Below are positions 42,431-53,122 of a stretch of DNA of 64,000 nt, piece by piece; the stretch's first letter is position 1; the number at the start of each line of letters is the position of its first letter. Source of the stretch: Flaccisagitta enflata (taxonomy: Eukaryota; Chaetognatha; Sagittoidea; Aphragmophora); assembly GCA_965153355.1 (NCBI GenBank), contig OZ231127.1, positions 96,162,001 to 96,226,000 on the forward strand, in the 5' to 3' direction. The position numbers were made by a program, and so were the translations under genes. Under the pieces are notes generated by a model. That model ran no database searches. It was not told where the DNA came from and saw only the letters and a list, made by a program, of their open reading frames with translations.

Positions 42431-44081
42431 GTTAAAAACAATCTGCCTCCAGGTCATCCATCTCTTCGCTTCGGCGACGCCATTCATTTCCTCCATCTGT
42501 GGGGTCGCGACGCTCGGAACACGGTCATCTTCACCGAGCCCGACTTCCCGTATCTCGACGCTTTAGCGCCCTTCCAACCGCTCGCCATGAAGGCCTACTT
42601 CACTCCCATCGACACCTCTTTGTCATTCGCCAACGCCAACAAACTCATCCCCGATTTGAGGCCGAAACGAATCGTCGTCGCGGAGCAATACACGAAACCA
42701 CCGCTTTATCCGCCGCATAGAACCGATCTCTGCATTAACGGAGACTTTGCGCCACTCGCGTACAAAAGGGGTCAGTTAGAGCGGGAAGGGAAGTGTATGT
42801 GTGATTGGTTGAGTTTGGGTGTGTCATCGCGATTTTGTTTGTGTGTTTCGTTGTGATTGTGTGTGTGTATGTGTGATTGGGACTGATTTGTGTGTGTATG
42901 TGTGTGTGAATATGTGTGTGTGAATATGTGTGTGTGAATAAGTGTGTGTGAATATGTGTTTGTGAATATGTGTTTGTGAATATGTGTGTGTGAATATGTG
43001 TTTGTGGATATGTGTTTGTGAATATGTGTGTGTAAATGTGTGTGTGTGTAAATGTGTGTGTGTAAATATGTGTGTGTAAATATGTGTGTGTGTAAATATG
43101 TGTGTGTGTAAATATGTGTGTGTGTAAATATGTGTGTGTAATTATTTGTGAGTAAATATGCGTGTGTAAATATGTGTGAAAATGTGTGTGTGAAAATATT
43201 TTGGTTCAAGTTCCTTTTTTTTTTGTCCCCTCCTCCCTCACCCCCCCTACCTAACTGCATAAATGTGTGTCTGTGCGTGTTTGTTTGTGTGTCAGTTTAT
43301 TTTTTTGTTTGTTTGAGGATTAGTATGAGGATATTACTTTTTATAAGTGTGTGACTTAGTGTGCGTTCCTGTTTTTCTTTGTCTCTCTGCGTACGTCCAT
43401 TCGTGTGCGTCTTCATCCTTCTTAATTTGGTTTTCAAAAACATGAATATCTTTTCAACTTTTCACAGGTCATGTTGTCAAAGTGAACATCGAAAAGACGT
43501 TCGAAAAAGTGGAATTACATCCGGATTTGGCCGTCAATTTATCGCCGGCGGAAGTCAAAACCGGCGTTTTCGCGTCGACGCTGACGGCCGAGTTGGTCGT
43601 CAAGGACAACAAAGCCACGCTCTTACCCGCCGACGTCTCCGCGTGGAATCCACCTCCTGTGATAACATCTTCTTCCTCATCTACATTGTCGACGACCGCA
43701 GTGACTGGCGCTAAAAAGCGCAAAATGAAAACCGAACCGCAACAACAACAACAACAACAATCATCATCATCGTCTTCCTCGGACTCGTCTCGTTCCGTCT
43801 CCTCATCTCCTCCTCCTCCAATTCGGCGTCCATGTCCTCCACCCGCCAAACGGGTCCATGGGAATCTCGATTTGGCGGCGTTTGTGGCGTTGTTACGCCA
43901 ACAAGGCTTTAAAAACCCCAAAGTGGAAGAAGGCGCCGGCGGAAGTGGCGCCATCGTGGAAATTGACGCCGATACGTTGATTACGATCGAGGAAGGATCC
44001 ACGCATATTATTTGCGAAGGACAAGAAACCATGAGGGAGAAATTGAGGGATATATTGTTGGAATGTTTGCCCAAGTTTTGA
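38191..44081 (+). CDS. INTS9: Integrator complex subunit 9, seven exons, N-terminal exon missing
   Basis: Exons ~38191-38386, 38896-39149, 39944-40172, 41118-41294, 41660-41836, 42453-42770 and 43468-44081 join in frame. They align with human INTS9 from about residue 70 to the end: [127 protein letters not shown], and the C-terminal [19 protein letters not shown]9 is the catalytically inactive metallo-beta-lactamase/beta-CASP partner of INTS11 in nuclear snRNA 3'-end cleavage; the SNYHH in place of HxHxDH fits inactivity. A Pro/Ser/poly-Gln insert precedes the C-terminal dimerisation domain. The first ~70 residues are not found; an ATG at 38179 would give a shortened protein, so the first exon border is tentative. 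Confidence 0.94.
39159..39558 (+). repeat. (GTT/GTC)n starting at the INTS9 intron 2 donor
   Basis: The donor gtttgagtg is followed within ten bases by 400 bp of GTT, GTC and GTTCTC triplets. Confidence 0.95.
40305..40628. mobile_element. hAT-like MITE, reverse copy with 8-bp target duplication
   Basis: Starts CAGGGGTGTATATAATTGAG and ends CTCAATTATATACAGGCCTG. It is flanked on both sides by GATCGGAG (40297-40304 and 40629-40636), an exact 8-bp duplication as made by hAT transposases. It lies inside INTS9 intron 3 with an internal C-run/G-run hairpin at 40580-40612. Confidence 0.92.
40655..40866. repeat. Dispersed GAC-family copy, best hairpin
   Basis: Blocks in order: GACGCGGGGTCACAAAATCG, GGACGGGTGGCCAGGGGCA, TTTTTCCACTTTTCGACTCG, GACTGACCGACCGACTGACG, AAAGCCTCTTGTAG, hairpin AGTTGCG-tgtc-CGCAACT (40843-40860). 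This is the most complete copy in the window. Confidence 0.85.
42041..42431 (+). repeat. (GAT)n-rich INTS9 intron 5
   Basis: 42041-42115 and 42376-42431 are pure (GAT)n; between them are GATGATGAAAAAGTT repeats. Most of the intron from the donor at 41837 is built of GATGA-type words. Confidence 0.93.
42860..43195 (+). repeat. (GTGTGTGAATAT)n in INTS9 intron 6
   Basis: About 25 copies of a 12-13 bp unit (GTGTGTGAATAT, later GTGTGTGTAAATAT). Confidence 0.9.
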
Positions 44082-44199
44082 TTTACATATTGCAGAGCAA
44101 AGCTAAAGTAGATCATTTTGTCGTTGGCTCATTTTTTACTCTGAACTTGTTTCTCTTTGTTGATCTGATGTTCCAGCCGTCAAAACTTTTGGTTTCCTT

Positions 44200-44289
44200 T
44201 CTCTCTCTCCCCCCCCCCCTCCTGACATCATTCCATCTCTTTACAGGGTTGTAATTATCTATCCCTTTCGTCAAAGAATTGCCGACAAA
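44200..44289 (+). promoter_or_regulatory. Splice acceptor 43 nt before the BTB start
   Basis: A pyrimidine run and TCTCTTTACAG (AG at 44245-44246) lie directly upstream of the BTB ATG at 44290. No upstream exon is identifiable in the 208 bp separating it from the INTS9 stop, and no AATAAA is present there. It could accept a 5'UTR exon from upstream or a trans-spliced leader. Confidence 0.5.
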
Positions 44290-46704
44290 ATGGGCGATGA
44301 GGATGAGGAGTCCGCCACCATTTCCCTCGGTGACAAACTTTTCACCATCTCCAATGGAAACCCTGACAAGGACAAAAAGATGTACGAGTTCATGAAAGAG
44401 GGCAAATTCGTGGACGTGACGCTGACATTTGACGACGGCGTGCGCATGCCGTGCCATCGCTGCGTCTTGGCCAGCGCTTCGGACTACTTTGAATGCATGT
44501 TTTCCAACGGCATGAAGGAATCGCGTCAAGAGGAGATCCACGTAGGTGATGTTTCTTCCTCGGCCATGGCTAAAGCGCTCGAGTTTATCTACATCGGGAA
44601 ATGTACTTTTGAAAAAAATGATTACTTCGCGCTGCTGCTTCTCGCCAACATGATTGGATTGAAAGACTTCGAGGCCTCTCTGCTTGGACATGTCAACAAG
44701 TTGAAAAACCTCGTCTTACCCCCCTTTCTCGACGATGAGGCTAACATGTCTACGGAAAAAATGAGGATTGCAACCATTGATTTCTTCGTGGAAGTTTGGG
44801 TCTTTTGCCATCGACATCCAATGATTGGCGATTCCTTGCTCATTGGACCTCATAAGCGTAAACCTTATAGGGGTAGTTATTTTGCTGAGAATATCAAATC
44901 AGCGCCACTGAGAAGCTTTATTGTCAGCTGTCTGCATTCCAGCGATAGTCTAGGCAAATTACTTTTTAGGTCAAAGTACCTTCCCACACTCGCCTACGAT
45001 GCCATCATGGACTTTCTCGGCGACACACAGATGATTGACCTTAACCCTCAAGATGCCTTCATCGTTGCATCTAGATGGCTTCATGAAAACTATGGAGGGA
45101 TGGAGCTCAAGCCCTCTGAGAGTGCGGTTATGGAAGATCATTTTGAGTCTATGATGGCATATTTAAAGCTTGCGCCTATCTCGGAAGCATCTGTTGAGAA
45201 TTTGTGGGGTGCGAATTCGCCTCGCACACGACGAATTTTGGGCCTTAAAACCAAGCAACTATCGCAGGAGTTCCTCATCATTCCCGACGATGGAAAATCG
45301 GGCCGAGAGACGCCCGGTTTTATTTGCCACGATATCAAATCGGGAAAAAGCTTTTATTTAGTCCCTCCCACGGCGCCAGATCAACGCGAGTTTTATGGCA
45401 CACCCATTTTGTCCCAATCAATGGGTGATTTGTTGTGTTTTTGCGGTGAAAGAAGTAATGTGATTGATGATACCCCCTCATTCCAACGGTTCAAGTACTC
45501 TTTTTCCCGAAATCAGTGGATTCAAGTATATCCTGGTCTCAAAGGTCCCTTGGCCCATGATTCGTGCAAAAGCTATGGTGAAAGCGATAGTGATCGTGAT
45601 GGTGGTAGCGAAAGCTATAGCGCGCCTAGGGAGATGGCCGAGTTTTTGGTACCGTCTGATTTTAATCACAAGATCAATGTCTCTCATGAGGATGGGATAG
45701 CATTGTCGACGTCGTCTAGACAGGATTCGCATCGCTTGAGGACCACGGGAGTCATTCTTGGCAACATAGTTGCTGAAGAGGGGCATGTGCTGAAAGAATC
45801 TGCAGCTTACACTTCACCAATCCACGGAGAACTTCCGAATGACCTGTGCACCGGCCCCCTTTCTTTCATCTGGAAACTGATTGGGCTTGGCTCGGTCTTT
45901 GTACCCTCGACCCCTTTCAAAACTGAGTACAATGTGGAAGGTAACGCATGTCATGTTAGGTCACCTCGCGTATGGGTTCATAAATGTTACGGTCTCAAAA
46001 GAGAAAGCAAAACTTTACTGTCATTGCCATCTCCATCGTGCCCAGATCTCAATTACGCTGCCCTCTATTGCGATCAGAGCCAAAGGGTTTGCCTGGTATT
46101 GCTTCAGAATCCACCTTCTGAATCACCTTTCTCTCAAGTTTATGATCGTACATTAGCCAAGTCACAAAAGCAGCAATTCTCCGGTGGTAATAGAAATGGA
46201 GAAAGGTCACAGGGAAACTGCGAGAAACCGGAAGGGCGGATTATTGGACGCTACACTCTGAAAAATGGTGATAAATATACAGATGATTATGATATCACTG
46301 CTAAGACTGAAAAAGAAAGCGTCAGCAAAATCTGGGAGCCATTACCCGTCTCGGATGCTTTGGCTGACTTTCTAGCTCTCGGTTGTCATCGCCCTGGCGC
46401 AGTTCGGATCACATCCGCCTTTCTCAACGTTAACAATCTCCGACCCATCAAGCTCGTTCGGAAGCCGATCGGCGATGGACCCGATTACAACGTCGTGGTG
46501 GCCAAGGATGGGGAACAGGAAGCCTCATCCTCAATGGGACCGTGGACGCCTTGGTTAAGACACAAGGATTCTCCTTTCTTCGATGTTCCATCGACTTTGA
46601 TCGACAAGAAACTCAATGCTTGCATCAAGAAAGACAAATCATTACTCGATTCCGTCAAGAAACGCAAACTTTTTTCTACAAAGATCAAAATCAATGTTGG
46701 TTGA
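44290..46704 (+). CDS. Single-exon BTB/POZ protein, 804 aa, no kelch repeats
   Basis: ATG in context CAAAATGG starts a continuous 804-codon frame without introns. Residues ~37-135 form a BTB domain: GKFVDVTLTFDDGVRMPCHR, CVLASASDYFECMFSNGMKE, SSSAMAKALEFIYIGKC. A helical BACK-like segment follows (LLLANMIGLKDFEASLLGHV to about residue 280). The remaining ~500 residues have no kelch or zinc-finger motifs and match only the neighbouring paralogue at 60141-62835. BTB domains dimerise and commonly recruit targets to CUL3 ubiquitin ligase; a substrate-adaptor role is inferred, not shown. It lies 208 bp after INTS9 on the same strand. AATAAA at 46860 probably ends the transcript. Confidence 0.88.
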   Translation: MGDEDEESATISLGDKLFTISNGNPDKDKKMYEFMKEGKFVDVTLTFDDGVRMPCHRCVLASASDYFECMFSNGMKESRQEEIHVGDVSSSAMAKALEFIYIGKCTFEKNDYFALLLLANMIGLKDFEASLLGHVNKLKNLVLPPFLDDEANMSTEKMRIATIDFFVEVWVFCHRHPMIGDSLLIGPHKRKPYRGSYFAENIKSAPLRSFIVSCLHSSDSLGKLLFRSKYLPTLAYDAIMDFLGDTQMIDLNPQDAFIVASRWLHENYGGMELKPSESAVMEDHFESMMAYLKLAPISEASVENLWGANSPRTRRILGLKTKQLSQEFLIIPDDGKSGRETPGFICHDIKSGKSFYLVPPTAPDQREFYGTPILSQSMGDLLCFCGERSNVIDDTPSFQRFKYSFSRNQWIQVYPGLKGPLAHDSCKSYGESDSDRDGGSESYSAPREMAEFLVPSDFNHKINVSHEDGIALSTSSRQDSHRLRTTGVILGNIVAEEGHVLKESAAYTSPIHGELPNDLCTGPLSFIWKLIGLGSVFVPSTPFKTEYNVEGNACHVRSPRVWVHKCYGLKRESKTLLSLPSPSCPDLNYAALYCDQSQRVCLVLLQNPPSESPFSQVYDRTLAKSQKQQFSGGNRNGERSQGNCEKPEGRIIGRYTLKNGDKYTDDYDITAKTEKESVSKIWEPLPVSDALADFLALGCHRPGAVRITSAFLNVNNLRPIKLVRKPIGDGPDYNVVVAKDGEQEASSSMGPWTPWLRHKDSPFFDVPSTLIDKKLNACIKKDKSLLDSVKKRKLFSTKIKINVG

Positions 46705-46859
46705 CATGTACTAACACCAACAAGTTGCATGCGAGACTTTTTGTACCCCATTGCACCCTTATGTATATAAATAATTAATCCTTTTTACTCTTTTTATCCT
46801 TTAACAATTAAAGATTTTTAAAATGACTTTTCACATTTTATCAGATTTAAACAAAATGA

Positions 46860-46865
46860 AATAAA
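46860..46865 (+). terminator. Candidate BTB poly(A) signal
   Basis: AATAAA 156 bases after the stop codon and 65 bases before the retrotransposon target site. Confidence 0.5.
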
Positions 46866-46930
46866 GTAAAGTGATCCATTTTATCCAGCTGATCCATATT
46901 ACCCCACCTTACCCTAACTGTTTTGTTGGT

Positions 46931-47720
46931 TGAGAGCGTTTAACGTCTGATTTCTTATCAAGCTCCTGATGCGTAATCGCGAGAACTGACTCCACTGCGT
47001 AGCTGCGCTAATGATTAGGAACGTACACCCGCTTAGGACGAATTGTTGAGATGAGCGGTCAAATTGTCCGCGAAATCAGTCTATTCGTGGAATCCTGATG
47101 GACAGAGAGAAAGAAAAAGGTTAGGACGAACTCTGTACATCAATGAAGGATAATTCTGTAAAGGCGCCAAAAAGGTAAAAGGTTAAGGACTTACACGGAT
47201 GTTGTCAAACGGTTTCCAATCTAGGCGCAGGGCAGGGAAGTCGGGGAAAAAGCATCAAAATCGAGTCTTTAACTGAGATTGTGAAGTCGAATGTCAGTAA
47301 GAGAGTCAGGGAAGCTACTTTTACTTAACCTAGGAATAAATAACAAATTTAATCAAAGCATCACGAGATTTGAAATTATTTGGCAGCAATGGAACAGCAA
47401 TCAATGAAATCGTCGCGTCGTGGGAATTCGTTAGAGGGGTCAAAGTTTATTCTCCTCTAAGCGGTTGAGGAGATACAGTCCATTAATCCTCAACCGGAAG
47501 TCAGCGCTTTCGGCGCGCGGGCGCGTTCCTCCTCTTCCTCCGTCGATCGAAGATCTCTCTCCTTTTCCTCGATTTCCTCCACTCTGCAGTCGAGCAGACG
47601 CCATCTTGGAATCATCGACGGCGAGAGAGCCTCTCCTCTTCTTCGGGATCCGCGGAGTCGACTGCATCCGATCAAGCGTTTCTTGGCCTGGATATGGTGG
47701 GGAATGTGAAGAATGTCACA
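46931..47720 (-). repeat. 3' LTR of BEL element
   Basis: Same length as the 5' LTR, with substitutions only and no indels. Differences include C/T near 47186, A/G near 47208 and 47452, and A/G near 47674. Confidence 0.95.
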
Positions 47721-47728
47721 GTCCCCCC
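47721..47728 (-). other. Polypurine tract of BEL element
   Basis: On the coding strand AAATGGGGGGAC directly precedes the 3' LTR; a G-rich tract at this place primes plus-strand DNA synthesis in LTR elements. Confidence 0.7.
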
Positions 47729-48560
47729 ATTTGAAATATTTGCCAAAAAAAATTTCAAATCTCGTATCTAACTAGTTTCTTGTCAGGGAATACCGTTCAT
47801 TTAAAATTATACAAGCTATGACAACATCCGGGGCTCATCTCAAAAACAAAAATTTAAAATTACAAAGACACTATTATAAATAACGTGGATCTCGCGCGGA
47901 TAAGACGATTCAGAAAATGGGTTCTAGGAGCAGAGACACCTACCACCGTCGATCGTCCGGGCTATCGCTACGGTCTGGTTATGAATTGCTCCTCTTGCTC
48001 CATTCTGCATCCAGTCTTCATGCTAAAAAAAATGAAATTAAACGAAACTAGATCCACGGGAATGATGGACTGAAATAAATAATTAGACTATACGCTAAGT
48101 GGCCTATACTAATGTATACACTATACTATTCTACGTACCAACGCCCCGTTAGGATTGTCCATCACTCCAGCACGTGCGTCTCTGAAAGGTAAGTGGGAGG
48201 GGGGATTCCCCCACACCCGGAATGGGCATGGAGAAACGGATTTGGAGAGTTAGAACTGATTCTCATTCGTCAAATCATACGCTTAATATTCTAACTTGGT
48301 ACAATTGATTCATGAGCAATTCAAGACCCCCCCTACCCCTCGACACTTACGCGGGAGGGTCGCAGGGGGGTCCCCGGTGGGACCCCCTCCCCCGACCGCC
48401 CTCTAGAGAAGCGAGGACGGCCGGCCTGTCCGTCACCGGAAGCATCTCGAGTCGCCATTGGATGATCAACCGCTAGTCTTCCGCGACGACGTGAAACGTC
48501 GGTATGATACGCGCGATTGAAGTGGGAAGACGATGGCTGGGATCATGGCGAAGAGACCCT
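47729..48560. other. Non-coding 3' region of BEL element
   Basis: No reading frame supported. Contains G/C runs around 48195-48220 and 48310-48390. Confidence 0.5.
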
Positions 48561-50897
48561 CTACTTCCGGCCCTTACCCCTGCCGCCCTTGCCTCCACGA
48601 TAGGATGGCGCGTCGTCTTTCCTACTGTGGCGTGGAGGGGGGTTTCTGCCGGAAGGTGGCGCGTGGTTGCTCGACGACGCGGAGTGGCGTTGAGTGCCGG
48701 AAGTCGAAGGCATCTGTCCGTCGGGCTGAGAGAACTCAGCGCGGACGCGATCGGCTTCCTTCTGCGCGTCGGATAGCAGCTGGGCCATCTGAGCAACCTT
48801 TGTGTCATGCTCACCGACAACTTTCATCCTAAAATTGTATTGTTTGATGAGCTTCCTCGCCAATCTGGCTCTATCCGCGGCGTGATCGGCAGCGTGGATC
48901 GCGCGATCCATCGGAGATGAGTTGGGATAGAATGCCGCCGGAAGAATGTCTACAACCTTTTGAATGTCCTTTGGCCGAGGGTGATTTGGCAACTTGATGG
49001 CGATGGCCAACATCTTCTCGGTCAGAAGGTCTTCCGGCGATTGGGGAGGGCGATGTGAAGGAGAGGAAGCGGATGCAGTCGACGTTGACAACCTGTTGGA
49101 CGTCGACGCATCCCCAGACTTCCTTTTTGGACGACGATTTCTCTTCTTTTTGTTGGCGTTTTGCTCCTCTCGTCGCTGTTGGTCGTCGTTGACGGGAGGA
49201 GGAGGAGGTGGGGCAGATTTGCGGCTGCGCAGCACCCCCCTGGTTGTTCGTTGTCGTCGTCGTTTGAGTTGGGACACGGATTGGTGAAATGTCACGTGAC
49301 CGCTGGCGTTGAGGAGGAGGAGGCCGGGGAGCAGGACCATGTGGTAATCTCGCAGGACCATCCATCACCGTCGATGACAACGATGCGGATGCATCCGGCG
49401 GTCCACCCCTGCTCACCCGACGTCTCTTCTCTCTCACTTCGATTTGTAGATTGTTGCCGCCAGTTTTGGCTCGTCGATCGTCTCTTGGATGATGTTGTGG
49501 AGGATCCTGCGTCACGGGCGTCTGACGCTGATCGCTGCCACTTCCGGTCGAACGCGTAGCCTCCGCGATCCGACGAGCGGCTCCTTCACGTCGTCTTTTC
49601 CTCTGATTTGAGGCCTTTCCACGGGAAATATCTCTCAAAGTTCCATTTCCCATGTCCGCCGTTGCTCCAATTGATCTGATGTTGATGATTTTACACAATT
49701 GGAGCGTCTCGCGAGTTTCAACCGTCGCAATCTCTCCGTCCTCTTCGACTAATTCGTCTCTGATGATTTGCGTAGGAACATATGCCCTTCGCTCGGCTTG
49801 TGGATGAAGGGCATCTCTCTCCGCACGTAAGCGACGCTGCTTGTCGTGGTACATTGCAGTGTGCTTCCGCTCGATGAGGGCGTCGACTTGGGCGTTGTAG
49901 ATCTTCACCAATTCGACTGCTTGTTCCTGCGAGATGGAGGACAGGTCACTGATGTGCGGCGGGATCACCAGCGTCGCGTCAGGTGATGCTTGAAACGGCG
50001 CCGGTGCGGTCGAGTCTGCGGCCGGCGTTACTTGTAACGTCGACGACTCCACGACCGCCTGCGACGTCTGCGGCGGCGGCGGCAGAATTGGGGGAGCAAG
50101 AGGAGGAGCAGTCAATACCCCTTGGGGGCCTGTAAGGGCGGGTTGAGCAACCTCCCCGGGAGGAAGTCCCTCTCCCCTTCCGTCATGTTTGTGAGTGTCC
50201 ATGTCATCACCCTCACTGTCATCCTGAGTTTCGTAGTTGTCATCGTCGTCGTCGTCGTCGTCCTCATTGCATAGTCCAAGTTGTTAGGGTCATTTAAATC
50301 TTGTCGCTCTACTCCTTCTGCTCCGCGTGGCGGCGGGGGGGCGTCCGTGGTTGACTCCGACGTCGAATCCCCCATGAGCGCTTCCACTCCCGAAACTGCC
50401 GTATCGAAGCTTTTGTTGGCAGCTTGATTTCTTCTCGCCTTTCTTGCCGCCCGGAGCGCATCGTCGGCTTGACGACGCGCTTCACTGGCGACGCGCTTGT
50501 CGGCAAAGGCGTTGGCATCGAACGCGTTGAGGGCCCGAGCAGGAATAGGGTCCGTAACGGTCCACGCACCGGAAGACAAGCTGTTGAAGAGATAGCTGAC
50601 CCCATCGATGACGTCATCAGCTCCTCCAACAGCAGACTGTTGCAACCCGCGAAGCCGACGTTGTTCTCTGAGGGACGCTGCCCTAGACTCCTGCTCCTGC
50701 CTCCTCCTCTTCTTCTCCGGGTCGTTCTTCTCTTCCTCCACTTTCCTCTTCTCCTCTTCCACCCTCGCCCGTTCCTCCTCCATCCTCCTCGTCTCCTCCT
50801 CATAATTCCTCACCAACTCGTCCTGGGCAAGCGGCATTCGCTGCCTCCTCGCTTCGCGGATCTCGTCCGGCGTGCCTTGGTTGTTCTGCTGCGACAT
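48561..50897 (-). CDS. Extra reading frames of BEL element after integrase, unknown function, two frameshifts
   Basis: Three overlapping frames run on from an ATG at 50897: 50897-50112, 50202-48871 and 49361-48561. Protein character switches from one to the next with little overlap. The first is a charged coiled coil (NYEEETRRMEEERARVEEEK) and an Ala/Arg-rich helix. The second has a helical part (QAVELVKIYNAQVDALIERK) and Arg/Pro-rich disorder. The third has helices (DRAIHAADHAADRARLARKL) and a C-terminal GGKGGRGKGRK. The switches fall at a (GAC)n run near 50240 and a six-G run near 49235, so indels or sequencing slips are likely. No membrane segment or signal peptide is seen, so it does not look like an envelope protein. 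Arg-rich ends suggest nucleic-acid binding; function is unknown. Confidence 0.6.
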
Positions 50898-50957
50898 GAT
50901 GGATCTTTACTGCAACAGTTATGCGACGATACCGACAAGGGGAAGCTTTTAGCGTAA

Positions 50958-51395
50958 GATAGTGTAAACGCCTGTTTTTGGAGAAAATTCAGATTTCGAG
51001 GTGTAATCAACGGAAAAAGGAAGACATATTCATTGACATCGAAGGAAGGTTAAATGGTATACGCAAATAAAGAAATAAAGACTCTTCAATTAGCGCCTCA
51101 AATCACCTCCACACTCAACAGTCAACGATATGGATAAAACAGAAAAGAAAATGAACGAACGAATGCCTCTATATGGTCAATACGAGATTGAAATGGCATG
51201 GCAAAATTTAGATTGTCAGTCAATCATGCGGACATTCTCAACTGACTGGGGGCACCATGTACCTCTCTCTCTCCCGCAATCACACACAAAAACATATCAG
51301 ACAGACCGACTGAGAAAAAGTAAACAAGACCAAAAAATTCATGAGAGAAAGAAACCCTCATTTCCATGTATAGTCTTTGCAAATAGAAACACTTA
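50958..51395. other. Spacer between integrase and the extra frames
   Basis: About 0.8 kb between the extra frames and the integrase stop; AT-rich, no frame supported. The right half is a nested MITE. Confidence 0.5.
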
Positions 51396-51739
51396 CCGTA
51401 TTTCCTGTAATTAGCGCCCCGGGCGCTTTTGAAATTGAAATGGAACATTGTTGTTTTAGACCTGCAATTAGCGCCCCGTATTCACTTATGTCTAAATAAT
51501 GTATTTTGAAATTTACACTTTTTGACAATTTTCTTAGAATTCAAATCAGTAAATCACTAAAAAAAAGAATATTTTGTTGTATTGCATCTAAGTCTCATAT
51601 AGTTTTTGCCAAAAAATTAAGTTTTCACTGAATTTTCTATGATTTTTTGAAAAAAATCCCTCTTATCATTACCTCATTCTTTTCAAAAAAGGGGGGGGGC
51701 GCTAATTAGAGGGGGGGGCGATAAATGCAAGAAATACGG
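51396..51739. mobile_element. mariner-type MITE nested in BEL element
   Basis: 344 bp flanked by TA on both sides. Ends CCGTATTTCCTGTAATTAGC and, reverse-complemented, CCGTATTTCTTGCATTTATC. Contains ATTAGCGCCCCGGGCGC and a G-run next to CGCTAATTAG. TA duplication and size fit non-autonomous Tc1/mariner elements. Confidence 0.75.
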
Positions 51740-51790
51740 TATGCTTCTCTCTGGTCTACTTTCTCTCTCTCTCTTCACACTTATCCGTTT

Positions 51791-53122
51791 TTAATCTGAA
51801 TCCAGCTCCAATCGGACGATCTTCGACCGATCCTTGAGGACGATCTTGCCGTCGGGGCGTAGGATCTGTGCTTTCCAGACATGATCACCAGATCCCTCCA
51901 CTTCGACGATGATGACCAATGCATCTTTTTTGATATTCACTTCCGACTTTGTCCATTTGCTCCTTGCGTGCAGCAACTGAAGGTATTCGGCGCGCCATAC
52001 CTTCCAGAAGGCGTCGACACGGGCCTGTGCGTTTCTCCATCGGCATCTCGTTCCCACGGCGTCATTTCCGGTCTCTGGAGGGAGAATAGCTGCCGACGAG
52101 TGTGAGAACGTAGACGGATGCAAGATGTTCACCGGCCTCAGCGCCGATGTATCGCTAGGATCGTCGCTCAAAGGCGTGAGAGGTCGGCGGTTGAGAATTC
52201 CTTCCACCTCGATCATCGCCGTTTGGAAAACGTCGTAGTGGAGCACGTGACCGGAAGTGATGGATGCCAAATGTTTTTTGAAAAGGGATACGACCCTTTC
52301 CCATATGCCGCCGTAATGAGGAGTCCCAGGAGGAATGAAGTCCCATTGGAGTCCATGCTGTTGCAGCGCCACCGTCGACGACGCGTTCCACGACTGCATC
52401 TCCTCCTTCATGACGCGATTTGCTCCAACCAGGTTGGTGCCACAGTCAGAGATGAATCGACGCACCGTTTGTCGTCTTGCCGCAAATCGAATGACGGCGT
52501 TGATCATTGCCTCTGTGTCCATTTTAAACAACACCTCCACATGCACCGCCCTCGAAACCATGCAGGTAAATACCACTGCCCAGACTTTATGATCCGCCCT
52601 GCCGTTCAGTTTCACCAGGAAGTGACCCATACAGTCAAGTCCCACCTCCTCGAAGGGCGCTGTTGGAATAAGCCGTCGTTGAGGAAGAGGCGCCATTTGC
52701 TGCTTCATCGGATCCTTGAAATTCCTTTGGCACGTGACGTAATGGTGGATAACTGTCTTCACCGCTTGGAGACCTCGAAGGATCCACACGAAGCGTCGCA
52801 GTTGGCACAAGACGTGTTTTGGGCCCGCGTGGAGATCCTGATGGTGGACGTGGTGAATCAGAGAAGCGACGTTTGGATCCTTTGAAGGGAGAATCATCGG
52901 GTATTTCTCATCATGGCCAATGTCCGCGTTTACAAGTCTACTTCCGACACGCATCGTCCCTTTCTCGTCGACAACCGGATTGTGATGTCGTAGAGTCTTA
53001 CAGATAACTTTGGCGCCGGCGTCGTTGATCAGCGGCGTCGTTTTTCCCACCGCCTTCAACTTAGTTATCTCTCCATGGAAATGTTTGAACTGGATTGCGT
53101 TGATCAAGCGGCATTGTGCGTC
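51791..53122 (-). CDS. BEL/Pao integrase region
   Basis: In the same frame as the RT part but separated from it by an in-frame TAG (53123-53125). Shows an N-terminal His/Cys zinc-binding segment (HHVHHQDLHAGPKHVLC … HHYVTCQRN), a catalytic core with GLDCMGHF, FISDCGTNLVGANRVM and GGIWERVVSLFKKHL (DDE residues), then NILHPSTF and a C-terminal SH3-like part ending EVEGSGDHVWKAQILRPDGK. Integrase joins the cDNA to host DNA in the nucleus. The frame is otherwise open for over 440 codons. Confidence 0.93.
   Translation of the reverse strand, partial: DAQCRLINAIQFKHFHGEITKLKAVGKTTPLINDAGAKVICKTLRHHNPVVDEKGTMRVGSRLVNADIGHDEKYPMILPSKDPNVASLIHHVHHQDLHAGPKHVLCQLRRFVWILRGLQAVKTVIHHYVTCQRNFKDPMKQQMAPLPQRRLIPTAPFEEVGLDCMGHFLVKLNGRADHKVWAVVFTCMVSRAVHVEVLFKMDTEAMINAVIRFAARRQTVRRFISDCGTNLVGANRVMKEEMQSWNASSTVALQQHGLQWDFIPPGTPHYGGIWERVVSLFKKHLASITSGHVLHYDVFQTAMIEVEGILNRRPLTPLSDDPSDTSALRPVNILHPSTFSHSSAAILPPETGNDAVGTRCRWRNAQARVDAFWKVWRAEYLQLLHARSKWTKSEVNIKKDALVIIVEVEGSGDHVWKAQILRPDGKIVLKDRSKIVRLELDSD

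Noticed and set aside
41876-42496. Ile/His/Ser/Met-rich frames in INTS9 intron 5
   Set aside because: Translations of (GAT)n in different frames.
43469-44116. 215-codon minus-strand frame opposite INTS9 exon 7
   Set aside because: Antisense shadow of a clearly homologous exon.
48561-50897. Envelope gene of an errantivirus-like element
   Set aside because: No signal peptide, membrane segment or fusion-type features; composition is Arg/Glu/Pro-rich.
52118-52885. 255-codon plus-strand frame opposite the BEL integrase
   Set aside because: Antisense shadow; the minus strand carries the conserved integrase motifs.
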